64,000 bases of DNA from Muricea muricata (lineage: Eukaryota > Cnidaria > Anthozoa > Malacalcyonacea > Plexauridae). The position numbers and the translations under genes are program-made. Under the pieces are notes generated by a model. It ran no database searches, was not told the DNA's origin, and saw only the letters and a program-made list of their open reading frames with translations. This document shows, one piece after another, positions 34,763-47,585 of this stretch (position 1 is its first letter; each line of letters starts with the position of its first letter). Where the stretch lies: positions 1,488,001-1,552,000 of the forward strand of contig OY979721.1 in the NCBI GenBank assembly GCA_963855995.1, in the 5' to 3' direction.

Positions 34763-35640
34763 CGAAAATGGCGCCAATGGTGGGCGGTTACTGTCGAATT
34801 TCTACAAGATTTATGGCTCAGTCCTAGCTCTACTTTAAGGTGATATGCCTTATCTTATATGATTATTTATAGCAGAGTAACTCGATTGTTATTAGAGATG
34901 GTTTTTTGAGAAAATGAGCTTGAATTTAGCGAGATATTTCGCATTAAACATTGCACGTTTTGTACTGGTCCTTTCTGATGGTAGATTGTTGCAATTATTC
35001 GTTTAATCGTATTGTAATGTTGATATCATTGCCCAAACTAGTAATGATAACGCTAGGAAGGTTCGAAAATTGTTAAAATTAGTCGATAAGGGAAGAAACT
35101 TTGCTGAGCAAATTTGTAAGCTGAGCTGAGTGCTGAAGGGGTGGCGTGCTTGCTTATTGCTAGGGAATACAATGCATATAGCCTCAGATCTATGACACAG
35201 AAACCAAACGGGTTATTTTTTAAAGACATTTCTTAAAATGTGTTTTAAGTTAAGTTTTAAGCAATTTCTAGACATCAAGTCGCTAATACTCACCCCAGAT
35301 ACCATGATATTACTATCGAGAACCGTAGGTGAAATTTAGAAATTTCTTAAAATGTGATTTGAGTGTTCCAAAATAATTCTTTCCAACAAAGAGCACCAAA
35401 TTGGTCAATTGCATGAACCACTTGACCAGCATTCACCAGGGGGAGCATTCCTCCAAAGAGAAGCTTAGAGATCCTGGGTATGAGGTTGGGGGCACATATC
35501 CAGTCATTTCTGTGTTGACTAGATTTCAGTTATTTGCAACCTCAGTAAAATTCTTATAAACCTTTCTAGATATGTGGTGGAATATTTTAGTGTGTTCCTA
35601 AAAATTTGTTAATTAATAATGATAATAATATACAAGGAAA
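34763..35640. other. Non-coding stretch; possible first exon of a transcript
   Basis: TTTAAG|GTGATA near 34840 could be a donor; see the finding on a candidate non-coding transcript. Nothing else recognised. Confidence 0.25.
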
Positions 35641-35644
35641 TGTT

Positions 35645-36262
35645 TCTGGGCTGTGATTGGTTGATTCGAGTGCAGTTAATCCCAAACATCACCCAGAACA
35701 GTGCAAAAATCTGTAACACAGTGCAAAAATCTGTAACAACAGTGCAAAAATCTGTAACAACAGTGCAAAAATCTGTAACAACAGTGCAAAAATCTGTAAT
35801 AAGCTCTTTGAGCGATGGGATTTACTCGCTGAAAAACCAAAAATATGGCGGCCGAATTTTCACGTTTGCTTAAAGATTTCGTCGAAATTTCAACACAACT
35901 TGGGATTCTTCTCTGACAATTATGATCACAAAACAAACTCTAAAGTATGCTGGAACTTTGTACATAAAACGTTTAGCCATGGCTTTTGTAAATATGAATT
36001 TTTTAAGCGAAGAAATTCGAGAATGAGTGCACTTGCATAATGCGAAGTTGTAAGTACAAAATGCTTGTTTGGACATTTCCTTTTTATGTTATTAGTAAGT
36101 AATAGTATAATTTCTCGTGCAATTACGGAAAACAAGCACTCGTGAGTTTTTAAAAACTGCAAATAGCACTCGTCCTTCGGACTCGTGCTATTTTGCAGTT
36201 TTTAAAAACTCACTCGTGCTTGTTTATCCGTAATTGCACTCGAAATTATACTATTACCTATA
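35645..36262. mobile_element. Foldback hairpin element with 21-bp tandem repeats
   Basis: A near-perfect ~70-bp hairpin at 36100-36260 (arms TAATAGTATAATTTCTCGTG and mirror, inner GAGTTTTTAAAAACTGCAAA, turn CTCGTCCTTCGGACTCG). About 430 bp upstream, GATTCGAGTGCAGTTAAT (35662) echoes the arm end, suggesting both are one element. Confidence 0.6.
35697..35800 (+). repeat. 21-bp tandem repeat, five units
   Basis: ACAGTGCAAAAATCTGTAACA repeated five times with almost no variation. Confidence 0.9.
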
Positions 36263-36653
36263 CAAAGTGGACCCCATCTATGATTCATCAAAAGTCATAA
36301 ATAAAAGGTACAGTATGTTTGATTCTTAAGTACCATGTACATGGTTTCCTTGTTGCCATGTAGATTATTTTATATTTAACAATAATATTCTTTAATTTTT
36401 TAGACCTACTTTGGAATTCCTGGTGCCTCTAAGTGCCTGTGAAATCGTGAAGATCACAAAAGATAAACACTGCTGATGGAAAGTATACAAAAGGTCTATA
36501 TTCTTATAATTTATTGAAGTATGAAATGCTTTGAAAATATAGGTTTGTCTGTGATAAGTTGCAGTGCAAATATATTTTATTTACAACTACAAAGAATCTG
36601 CAATGTCAGTATATTAGCTAATTATGGATGTTTTCTGTCCATTTTATACATAA

Positions 36654-37249
36654 TGCCTCAGTCATTTGTAAACCCCCCCACTTCCGGGACATAGCGGGGA
36701 ACTTAACACTAACCAAGTGTTAAAAACTGTTAATTTCCCCACCCCTGGTGCAAAGTTACATGTTAAACCCCCGGTATGGCAGGGCCTCAAAACATCCAAA
36801 TCAACCAGATCACACATTAATTTAAAACCTTATGAAGTGTTAAAAATATTATGCCAATATAACAAGAAAATAGTAACAGTTAATATATAAAGCTCATGTT
36901 TATAAATTGCGTTCAATCATGCATATCAAATTTCAAGTGGATCTTTTAATATTGCTGAAGTAAATAAGGTAAAATCTGATTTAATGTATAACTACTGTAA
37001 GTTTATGAATTGCTAAGGATACATAAACATATTAAAAATCATAATTTCTACAAGTAGTTTTGTGGGACGCCATTTTAAGACCAGCTGTTAAATCCCGGTT
37101 TGATTCCTCGGTGTTAAAATTCATAGTTAATTCCACGGCATTACAGGGCATATTGCGCTGTTAAATGGCGTTAAATCCCCGTTATATTTTTAAACGTACC
37201 CGCTATGTCCCGGGGGTGGGGGGGGGCGTGGTTACAAATGACTGAGGCA
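36654..37249. mobile_element. PIF/Harbinger-like element
   Basis: TGCCTCAGTCATTTGTAAAC at 36654 mirrors TTACAAATGACTGAGGCA ending at 37249, and GGGACATAGCGGG mirrors CCCGCTATGTCCC. TAA flanks both ends (36651-36653, 37250-37252), the 3-bp TWA target of this superfamily. No transposase in its 596 bp. Confidence 0.75.
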
Positions 37250-37417
37250 TAAACTGTAGGTGGAAAGAAATACTATGGAGCAAAGGAGAGGGGGGGGGAG
37301 ATTCACAATATTTTTATTATTACAACTGTTGCCAGACCCAGATTTTATGCTCATTTTAGAGCAACTAAATTCCATGCTGCTACAAATCGTAAGAAGACTT
37401 ATCTCAAAGTGTAAATT

Positions 37418-37500
37418 ATTATAAGCACTGATGAGCTTATGGAGGGAAAGCTTTGTGATAATAAATTTATGTGGTGTTTCCACAAATTTATACTTTGATT
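37418..37500 (+). ncRNA. Hammerhead-like motif, single-arm copy
   Basis: CTGATGA at 37428-37434 and GAAAGCTT at 37446-37453, flanked by TTATTATAAGCA and TGTGATAATAA, which can pair as stem I (seven bp). Stem II has decayed. GTGGTGTTTCCACAAA follows as in the 45.6-kb element. Confidence 0.45.
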
Positions 37501-40190
37501 AATAAGCAACAAATTCCAGGAACTTAAGACTTATCTAATTTTCAAAGCATTTTCTGTTCGAAGCAAGCCAGAAATCATAAACTGAGTCTTTTGTCTTTGC
37601 CATAATACATTATTCATCATAGAAGATTGAGATGGTTTTATAGGAAGCCAAAATGTTTTATTACATTTTCATCTTTATTTTTGAATCTTTGGACATCTAA
37701 TTTGTTGAAATAATTTGGATCTTTTCTGTGCAGATGCTGGTAGCAATTCAGAACTTCTGTATACATGTTGATGTATCAGAATGAATAAACGAAAAATATA
37801 AGGTGGTTTCTTGACTTACCATCTCAGTTTTCTTTTGTTTTATATGAATTTAAGCTGTTCAAAATTTTTATTTAAAAATCACAAAGTTGAGTCTTTAACC
37901 CCCTCCATAAAACTGCTTAAAACTCTGAGCTAAACTCAAACAGTCCTTGAAATTTTCCAGTGTTGGACCCAACCCATGGGATTTCTTCAAGTACTCTGGT
38001 TCCTCCCACAGGATGGGTAAGGCCATGCCTACAGCAACTGGCTCAAATTGCTGTTGTGACCTGCTGCCCTAGATGTTGTTAAATTAAATAAATTAAACCA
38101 CCAGGTTTAGGGCAGTTTGAGCCAGCTTTTACACTGAATTGAAAGGAAATACCAAAAAATTTACCATCATTTTTCTTTTTAAAACTCTTTCGCATTAACC
38201 TACTAGGCCTATTACACTTTAAAGTAGATTAAACATAAAAAACCCAACAAACTTTGTGATTTTGAATAAACATTTTGAATGTTTAAACATTTAATTGGCT
38301 TAATTTGTTGTAAAGTGGGACTTGTTTGATTTCAAAGTTGAACTGATGCAGCAAGACCAAAATTTTGATGCAGTACATTTGACAAAACGTGCCTCGCAAT
38401 TGAAAGGTTAAAAAAACAAGAACAAAAAGATCTTCTTTGGGAATATGTTTAGGTTCAGATTTCATAAATCAGTCCTCTAGTCAATTCTCAACTGTAAGGA
38501 ATTTAGCAGTGATGCAATTATTGGACAAAAAAGTAAAATGAAATTCTAAAAGGAAAAGCCTTGTTTGAGTTAATTTATTTAAGTAAAGATTTGGTGTTCT
38601 TTTTTCGAATTTGGACATGTGAAAAAAACCCAAAGTATACTCGATGTGTTCAACAGCATTCGTTTTTACTACTTATTAGCTCATACCATATATCGGTACT
38701 TCACATGTTGTGAAACAGCAATATAGTTCTCTAAATACAAATGATTGGCTCGTATTTCTTAGTTTATGTCACATCCATTTTAAATTTAATCAAGTGATTG
38801 TAGACTTTGAATATGAAAATGCAATTCAAATTTTTTAAAATTACAAAATATTCTTTAACTGAATTTTGTTATCACTTGATATTGGCTTAACATTCCACAA
38901 TTTTGTTAATTAGTTTGCTTCAGTTTAACTTTATTATCAAAAAGTTCCACTTTGCAACCGTAGTACGAATAATAATTAGAGAAAACAGGTTTACATGGCG
39001 TTTGAACATAGTCTTTTCAGCAAGTAAGTAGAGATAAATTCATACTTCAAATGTTCGTTTTTTACCTGACAACAAAACACATCCAAAATTCTCAATTTGA
39101 CTTCCAAACCAAAATTCTGTTTTTAATTGAGACTTTAACTTTCCAACAACTAGCAAGTTTTTGATGTCTTTGTTTGGTTTGTGAAATTTTATAGCTTAAT
39201 TTATCAACGTTTAAGTATAACTGGGTTGTATTTGTTTACATTCAAGTGAATCAAATGATGAAGACCACTGTTTTCAGCACAAGTCAGCTTTTTTGAAAAA
39301 ATTGTCTTTATAATTCATTGATATAATGACCATTGATATGAGTATTACACTGAGATTTAAAAATTTGGTTCAATATTGTTCTATTTTGTGCTGCAATTGT
39401 ATCCAAAATATAACAGAAAAACGACTTTTCGTTCGCCAAGTTGTTTGGAGTTCTTTTTCTAAATTATCTGTAGCACTTCATTTCTAAGAACGAAGTTAGT
39501 CTTACTTAAATATGTTGTCAGGTGAAAAATACCATAACAGAAATATATGGCTTTAGGACTTAAAAAAGATCCACTAAAAAGACCACTCTTTTTACTTTAG
39601 AACTGATTTTCTAAAAGTGCAAAAATTGCAAAAACTTTATAGGCAAAATTTTAAGGTACTTTGTATCATGAATACGTTTATTAATACATTCGTAATTCAA
39701 CTCGCAGAATTCTTTCCAAAAGATAAATCTTAATTTTTAATGAAATCAAGAATAGGTAGTATTTTGTAGAGCATTTTTTGTTTGTCTTATTTCGTCTTAA
39801 AGCCATTTATTTCCTCTAATTGTGAAACAACTCTGCTATGTTTCTTCACCAACTTTAGTATAGAGTTGTATCATAATAATTTATCTTGAAGTATGAACGC
39901 TTATCTTTAAAACTGGAAAAGACTAAGTTGATTTTAACATTATGTTTTCACTTGTGTTTATTCACTTGTGTTAAGCGCAATGTTAATTATTTTCTTTCTG
40001 CCATGTTCTGTTTTCTTCTATGGTTTTATTAAGTACAAGTTTGTGGTAACTAATCACTTTTTATTGATTTTCAAATTGTAATCTTTACAAATGCTTTTCA
40101 ATAAATTTTATACAAAATTTACATGTGACCCCTTTTAATTAAAAATTCAATTCCCATGGGAATTGAGGAAAAAAATTTAAAAAAATCCCC
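37501..40190. other. AT-rich non-coding stretch
   Basis: No gene recognised. Around 37960-38060, CAAGTACTCTGGTTCCTCCCA resembles the 3' body of tRNA-derived SINEs such as that at 49,145, but no A/B boxes are visible. An ATG after a possible acceptor at 37733 and an AATAAA at 37783 are noted under findings. Confidence 0.35.
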
Positions 40191-40309
40191 CTACCCCGAC
40201 CAGCTCCCCAAGTGCTACTTCCACCTAAGTAGAAGTACTTGTACACATAATACAAGTACTTCTACTTATTTACAGTGGAAGTAGCACTCGGAGAACTGGC
40301 CGGGGTAGC
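40191..40309. repeat. ~120-bp hairpin
   Basis: CTACCCCGACCAGCTCCCC mirrors GAACTGGCCGGGGTAG, and AGTAGAAGTACTTGT mirrors ACAAGTACTTCTACTT around an ACACATAAT loop. It sits just before the tandem duplication. Confidence 0.8.
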
Positions 40310-40343
40310 GGGGCGAAGAGAAGACCAACCTTGCAAATGCAAA

Positions 40344-42395
40344 TTGCTAAGTTGATCTTCTCTAGAGAGCAGCCGCGCATACCTAACAAATTAAAACACC
40401 AAACGTTAGTGACTTAAGTACTTAGCATGCAAATTTGATTCCCAAAGCCAAAATGACAAGTGCCCCCCTCTGATCCTACCAACTGCCTACCTGCCTCAGT
40501 TCTAAGCTGTCTTCCTCGGTCCTAAACTCCTGCATTCCTTTCGTTACCCTCGCTTTCCTTACCATCGCACAGTCACTCACAGCTGATAAACCCACATGCA
40601 CCCCCACTACCCCAACTGCCACCCAAATCCGAAAATTAAAGGAATTAAAATTTCGGTAAAGTATGGGTAGTAAATTACCTTTTTCGCATATTATAGGCCA
40701 AAGGTAAACCGAAACGGTCGAATATAAAAACAGGTGAGCTATCTATTGACTTCTATACGTTGAATGTACTTTCCAAACATGCCAAAAAAAATTGCAATTT
40801 TTTTCTATAGACTATCATATTCAATGACGGCACAGAAATATCAGTTTGAATGACAATACTAGACCAATTTAATTGTTGTTGAGAAGTTACACACCTAGCT
40901 GTTTTGTCAGACAAAACGGTACATTTTGGTTTTTAAAATTTTAATTCCTTTAACAAGCCTAACCCCATGCAACTTACACACGGCGCACACCCTCACAGTC
41001 CATACATTTAGCTAATAAATTACGTTATAAACCAAAAAGCAAAATAAAAAGTTAAATTACGTTATCTCTAGCTACTTAAACCCACTTAAACTGAGTTTTA
41101 GATTGAGTTTCAAACGTAAAACCTTAGCTGATAGGGCATGGGCTTTCGTTCTGTTAACTGGTCCGAAGTAAATATAAACCTAATACTTATCAAAGTCTAA
41201 GGCTGGGTCAAATAAGTATAAGAACGTTAAGAGTATAAATCACTTAAAAACCTAAATCGCAACTTAAGTTTTTTATGAGACTCATCTAAAACAATTTAAT
41301 GATGCACGGTAGTTGCAATTACAATTTAAGGTCCCCATAGCCAGGTACAGTTACTTTATATAGCTCAAAAGAATCGAAATATTTTATGACTTCACCGCAA
41401 TTCTCATACTTATTTAACCGAAACGCCTTCATTTGCATGGTACGTCGCCGCTACTCTCAAACCACTTCCGTAATTTGCTTTCGCACACAAACAAGGGCTT
41501 AGCCATTCCACTGTTTCTGCTTAGCAAAAGCACCAAGATACTTATATTTAGAATCAAAGAGGATTCTTATTCTGAAATTGACTTAATACCATAAAAACAA
41601 AGCAAACGGTTTTCCCATGGGAATTTAACATGCGCAAAAAAAATGAATCGTACTGTTTTCATCAATCAAATTGACTAAGAAACAGGAAAATAGTATTTTC
41701 CCTTGGGAGTTAAAATAAAAATTTCAAGTCTCAAATTCTTCTTGTTTTAGACGCATGCTAATAGAATTAATAGACGTGTACTTAACCTATAATAATCACA
41801 AAGTACTTCTATTCAACGTTAATCCAACATATTAAGTGCATGCATTCTTTCGCTTCGTTTTCAGAAATAACCACAATCCCAATGTTGGAGGTAAAACTTT
41901 CTGGCGTTAAGGTGTCGTGTCTTTCAAAAATACCATTGACAGCAGTGACATATCTTTACCTGATTTTTTAAGTTCGAAAACTAAAACCAAACGAAAGTGT
42001 CCATTTCTTTAGGGCTTTCAAACTCGTAGAACATTCCATGTAAGTATATGTCTTCAAAAATATCGACTAAAGATTAATTCAATCTTAATTTCTTTCAGTC
42101 AATTTTATGCTTTTTCTTTTTCTCAACCAGAAGCAATGGTTTTGCTTGCTTAAATCCTCTTTGATCACAAAATAATAAGCACCTTGTTTTCTACTAACTT
42201 GTAAATTACCACTATTTTCTATTGCAATGTCATGTCTTCTTCCTCTTGCGGATTGATTTGTTGGTCCACGTCAACAAGGATCGTCCATTCTATTTTTTTT
42301 GCTTTTTTTGCATTCTGTCACCTTTTGAAATAAAAGAATCATATCTGTTAGATGATAATGGTGATAAAATTGCGAAATATTCTATTAAGTATAAG
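40344..42395 (+). repeat. 2,052-bp tandem repeat, unit 1
   Basis: It begins TTGCTAAGTTGATCTTCTC; the same words restart at 42396. Only scattered substitutions and small indels separate the units. The frame ending unit 1 (from 42222) has no recognisable product. Confidence 0.9.
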
Positions 42396-44450
42396 TTGCT
42401 AAGTTGATCTTCTCTAGAGAGCAGCCGCGCATACCTAACAAATTAAAACATCAAACGTTAGTGACTTAAGTACTTAGCATGCAAATTTGATTCCCAAAGC
42501 CAAAATGACAAGTGCCCCCCTCTGATCCTACCAGCTGCCTACCTGCCTCAGTTCTAAGCTGTCTTCCTCGGTCCTAAACTCCTGCATTCCTTTCGTTACC
42601 CTCGCTTTCCTCACCATCGCACAGTCACTCACAGCTGATAAACCCACATGCACCCCCACCACCCCAATTGCCACCTAAATCCGAAAATTAAAGGAATTAA
42701 AATTTCGGTAAAGTATGGGTAGTAAATTACCTTTTTCGCATATTATAGGCCAAAGGTAAACCGAAACAGTCGAATATAAAAACAGGTGAGCTATCTATTG
42801 ACTTCTATACGTTGAACGTACTTTCCAAACATGCCAAAAAAATTGCAATTTTTTTCTATAGACTATCATATTCAATGACGGCCCATAAATATCAGTTTGA
42901 ATGACAATACTAGACCAATTTAATTGATGTTGAGAAGTTACACACCTAGCTGTTTTGTCAGACAAGACGGTACATTTTGGTTTTTAAAATTTTAATTCCT
43001 TTAACAAGCCTAACCCCATGCAACTTACACACGGCGCACACCCTCACAGTCCATACATTTAGCTAATAAATTACGTTATAAACCAAAAAGCAAAATAAAA
43101 AGTTAAATTACGTTATCTCTAGCTACTTAAACCCACTTAAACTGAGTTTTGGATTGAGTTTCAAACGTAAAACCTTATCGGAAAGGGCATGGGCTTTCGT
43201 TCAGTTCACTGGTCCGAAGTAAATATAAACCTAATACTTATCAAAGTCTAAGGCTGGGTCAAATAAGTATAAGAACGCTAAGAGTATAAATCACTTAAAA
43301 ACCTAAATCGCAACTTAAGTTTTTTATGAGACTCATCTAAAACAATTTAATGATGCACGGCAGTTGCAATTACAATTTGAGGTCCCATAGCCAGGTACAG
43401 TTACTTTATATAGCTCAAAAGAATCGAAATATTTTATGACTTCACCGCAATTCTCATACTTATTTAACCGAAACGCCTTCATTTGCATGGTACGTCGCCG
43501 CTACTCTCAAACCACTTCCGTAATTTGCTTTAGTACACACAAACAATGGCTTAGTCATTCCACTGTTTCTGCTTAGCAAAAGCACCAAGATACTTATCAT
43601 ATTTAAAATCAAAGAGGATTCTTATTCTGAAATTGACTTATTACCATGAAAACAAAGCAAGCGGTATTCCCATGGGAATTTAAAATGCGCAAAAAAAATG
43701 AATCGTACTGTTTTCATCAATCAAATTAACTGAGAAACAGGGAAATAGTATTTTCCCATGGGAATTAAAATAAAAATTTCAAGTCTCAAATTCTTCTTGT
43801 TTTAGACGCATGCTAATAGAAATAATAGACGTGTACTTAACCTATAATAATCACAAAATACTTCTATTCAACGTTAATCCAACATATTAAGTGCGTGCAT
43901 TCTTTCGCTTTGTTTTCAGAAATAACCAGAATCCCAATGTAGGAGGCAAAATTTTCTGGCGTTGAGGTGTTGTGTCTTTCAAAAATACCATTGTGAACAG
44001 TGACATCATATCTTTACCTGATTTCTTAAATTCGAAAATTAAAACCAAACGAAAGTGTCCATTTTTTCAAGGCTTTGAAACTCTTAGCACATTCCATGTA
44101 GTTTATGTCTTCAAATATATCGACTTAAAGATTAATTCAATCTTAATTTTTTCAGTCAATTTTATGCTTTTTCTTTTTTTTTCAACCAGAAACAATGGTT
44201 TTGCTTACTTAAATCCTCTTTGATCACAAAATAGTAAGTATCTTGTTTTCTACTACCTTGTAAATTACCACTACTTTCTATTGCAATGTCACGTCTTCTT
44301 GCTCTTGCGAATTGTTTTGGATTTGTTGGTCCACGTCAACAAGGATCGTTTATTCTGGGGTTTTTTCTTCTTTCGCATTCTATCACCTTTTGAAATAAAA
44401 GAATCATATCTGTTAGATGATAACTACGATAAAATTGCAAACTATTCGAT
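42396..44450 (+). repeat. 2,052-bp tandem repeat, unit 2
   Basis: Direct copy of 40344-42395. Its right part is also present reversed at 60310-60765 and 63546-64000, where it forms the outer part of the right palindrome arm, split by a transposon. Confidence 0.9.
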
Positions 44451-45597
44451 TGTAAAAAATAAATGTGCATTCTTGGCTCACTAAATTTCGATGTTTAGGC
44501 TTTAACAAGAACGTCAACTTTAGTAAACCACCGACCAAAATTCATAAAGAACGAGACATTAATCTTTAACCTCGTATTCAGTGGCGAAGCACGCTGATCA
44601 CTGTCTCTTAATTTTCCCCCAGTACAGTGGGCTCAAATTTCTAGAGTTCTTATCAACAACTGAAATCGTTGCGTTCTATAGGCTGCTTTAAACATTTTGG
44701 GTAGAGACTTACCAAGATTGCGTCAGGTTACAAAAATTTTATTTTATCTCCAGTTTGTCTAGTATGGAGAAATTCCACAATGCTCTTTTTTTTACACAAG
44801 GGTTAGGCAAATTGTCAGTATTATTAAAATTGTAAATGTGATTCTATCTACCAATATTTAACTGTTCTGATATTTAAAATGATCACGGGCTACAGGACAG
44901 GCGCATTGCGATACTGTTTACGTACGTAAATAAGAAAATTATTAAGATGTTATAAACCGTATTGTACTTACTCATGAATTATTTAGATATTCAAATGATG
45001 GGAGTGTTCTAAACGTCGCGATTTCGTTCGGAAATAGTGAAATACAAATCCTTGTTCTGTTATACATCGTCGCCATATTGAATCAATCAGAATTTCCATC
45101 CCCCCTGGCAAAATAATAAGACGGCGAAGAAAAATAGAGGAAAAATACGAGGGTAGGAACAATGTGGGCGTGTTTCGTCAGAGGCTGGATGCAGTGACAC
45201 TTCCAAATATGGTACAAACGTGTCCCATACTAGTTTAATATTCCGTGATCTAGCAACACTGAGCCATATATTTCAATGATGTGTGATGATGCTTCCCGCC
45301 TATAACGATTTAAATCGGTCATGTGACACGGAATTGCAAACGTTGATTCGCTCAAAAGCATAACACGCCCACATTGTTCCTACCCTCTTATTTTTCCTCT
45401 ATTTTTCTTCGCCGTCTCATTATTTTGCCAGGGGGATGAAAATTGTGATTGATTCAATATGGCGACGATGTATAACAGAACAAGGATTTGTATTTCACTA
45501 TTTCCGAACGAAATCACGACGTTTAGAACACTCCCATCATTTGAATATCTAAATAATTCATGAGTAAGTACAATACGGTTTATAACATCTTAATATA

Positions 45598-45772
45598 CTT
45601 ATTAAGCTTTGTGGAAACACCACGTAAATGTATTATTGCAGAGCTTTCGATCCGTAAGCTCGGATCTTCATCAGTGCTATAATAATATTATAGCACTGAT
45701 GAAGATCCGAGCTTACGGATCGAAAGCTCTGCAATAATAAATTTACGTGGTGTTTCCACAAAGCTTAATAAG
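45598..45772. mobile_element. 175-bp perfect-hairpin element with paired hammerhead-like motifs
   Basis: A near-perfect palindrome centred at 45,685. Each arm, read outward from the centre, contains CTGATGA, a 6-bp stem II with loop AGCTTA, and GAAAGCTC, and ends in GTGGTGTTTCCACAAAGC. Diverged relatives are at 17,628 and 37,418. Confidence 0.85.
45686..45739 (+). ncRNA. Hammerhead-ribozyme-like motif
   Basis: Stem I 5' strand TATTATAGCA (45686-45695), core CTGATGA (45696-45702), unpaired A, stem II GATCCG/CGGATC (45704-45709, 45716-45721), GAAA (45722-45725), minimal self-complementary AGCT plus C17 (45725-45729), stem I 3' strand TGCAATAATA (45730-45739). Stem I has nine of ten pairs. The same motif lies mirrored on the minus strand. 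Confidence 0.55.
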
Positions 45773-45909
45773 TATATTGTATTCACCATGCAAACGTACA
45801 AGAAACTTATCAACATCTTAATAATTTCCTTATTTACGTACGTAAACAGTATCGCAATACGCCTGTCCTGTAACCCGTGAAATGATGTTGCACACTCGAG
45901 GATTTATTC

Positions 45910-46371
45910 CAGCCTCGTCCCCAGGCCCAACCGTTACCGTTGCGTGGGTATTGCGTGGAAAACACAGTCGGAAACGCGCGGTCGGGCCTGGCAGAAAATG
46001 CAGAAAAAAGTGTATGATTCAACGAAAAAGTGATAAGATAGTATTTTATTGAGAATTTCGTTTTCCAGTCGCGTGTGTCGGCCATACATGTGTTTGATAG
46101 ATGGAAGAGATTACCGAAAGCCTTAAGAAATCTAATCTCGAAGCTGCTCTTCTTCCCTTATATCGTCGAGGGGAGTTTCTATTAAACTTGGCAGTGGCTG
46201 CTCCACGCATTCCGCCATCTTGAATTCATTTTCTGCCTGGCGCTTTCGCTCCCTTCCCCCCTATTTTCTCCTCGCGTGTTTCCCGCGCGCATTCACGATA
46301 TTAAATCGATATATACAATCCTATACACTTTTCCTGATTAGAAAATTAGAAAGCGCCTGGGAACGAGGCTA
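45910..46371. mobile_element. 462-bp non-autonomous element, CAGCCTCGT family
   Basis: CAGCCTCGTCCCCAGG at 45910 mirrors CCTGGGAACGAGGCT ending near 46371; GATTTATTC flanks both ends (45901-45909, 46372-46380). The right arm has the empty site near 59640-59655. TTTTCTGCCTGGCGC and the terminal words match the larger element at 60766, so this is a short relative. Confidence 0.85.
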
Positions 46372-46399
46372 GATTTATTCCACTATATAGCGATTGGAG

Positions 46400-46545
46400 A
46401 GTAGAGCCACTCAACAGTGCAACGTGACGCCGTATTTTTATGCAGTTTACTGGCTGCGATCAGCCAGTTCAGCGTCCTTATTGGTCAGAAAATGCTGGAA
46501 TAATAGTAGTCGGACACAAAAAATTCAGTTGAGTCGCCCTACTGT
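46400..46545. repeat. Inverted-repeat element shared by both arms
   Basis: GAGCCACTCAACAGTGCAAC to CAGTTGAGTCGCCCTACTG, mirrored at about 59,465-59,625; related to 12,195-12,375. Its presence in both arms puts its insertion before the arms separated. Confidence 0.5.
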
Positions 46546-47461
46546 TGATTCTCTATACGTGATTTAGTCGGTGGACAAAAATCGCGCAATAAAAATCTCG
46601 TCCGCTCTGCTTAAATCGCGCAAATAGTCAAAATGATTTTCTTTATTAGCTTACATTGGCTAAACTTGTAGACCTTGACTGGTGGTTTGCATTCTCTTGT
46701 TGGATTATTTGTCGCCACCATCGCATCCTTTTTGAAATGTAACAAATATTTCCATTAGTGATCAGCGAAAAAAACAACGACGTATATTGAAATAAAGAAT
46801 TCGAAGTGGAAGTGAGAAGGAAACGGAGAGCGAGAAAAGAATAAAGTGAGTACTTTATATTTTTGGAAATAATAAAGACTTAGGTAAGAGTCGAAGCTCG
46901 TTTCATGCGCCAAAAGTTTATAGTTGCTGAAACTAAGTTTCACATACGAATTAGGACAGACCTAATAGTTCGGGCAAGTCAAACGTCTGTCTTTTCATGC
47001 GCTGTGATGTTTTCAAGTGTCTCTATTTTCTTTTCAATAATTTTTTATCATGCTAAATACTTAAGGTTGAACTGTTGTATATACATTTGGAGCGACATAT
47101 TAAGTTCACTCTAGTATCAATGGACCTCTAAACTCTTAGACGAAAGTTTGAAAAAAATCGAAATAGGAAAAAATATTACCACAGCTCGAAAGAGCATCTT
47201 AAACTTAGTAAAAATAGAAAGTTTGGTTGTAAAATGCTGTAAACTATAGAAAATATAGCCTTGCGAAGTCGGCAAATTTTCTGTGGTTTTGTATTATCCA
47301 TGAGAAATGAATACCGAAGGGTATACATAAACTGGGTATTATTTTTCACCCGTAATACAAATGTATACAAAATTTCGTCTAAGGTCCATTGTATGAAAAG
47401 AATGACGTTCAAGTCGAGTCGAATCTTATCAATAAACTACCCTTTCTTACCCTTTCTTAAT

Positions 47462-47585
47462 TGGATCGTTGTGGCTTCTACTTGCTTTGCTTTACCATGC
47501 TGTCCATGGACTCATCTGGTTGGCATCTTGGTGGCTTCCATTTGCTTTGCTTTATCATGCTGTTCATGGTCCCATCTGGTTGGAT
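47462..47585 (+). repeat. ~60-bp tandem duplication, left-arm specific
   Basis: GTGGCTTCTACTTGCTTTGC...CATCTGGTTGG is followed by a second diverged copy GTGGCTTCCATTTGCTTTGC...CATCTGGTTGG; the right arm (57765-57830) has one copy. Confidence 0.75.

Larger units (their letters stand above)
44883..45880. mobile_element. 998-bp TIR element, left-arm specific
   Basis: TCACGGGCTACAGGACAGGC at 44883 mirrors GCCTGTCCTGTAACCCGTGA ending at 45880; inverted repeats run over 250 bp. AATGA flanks both ends. The right arm at about 59668-59685 has the uninterrupted site (reverse complement TTAAAATAATGTCGCAC), proving the boundaries. No transposase seen; a hairpin element is nested at 45598-45772. Confidence 0.85.
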
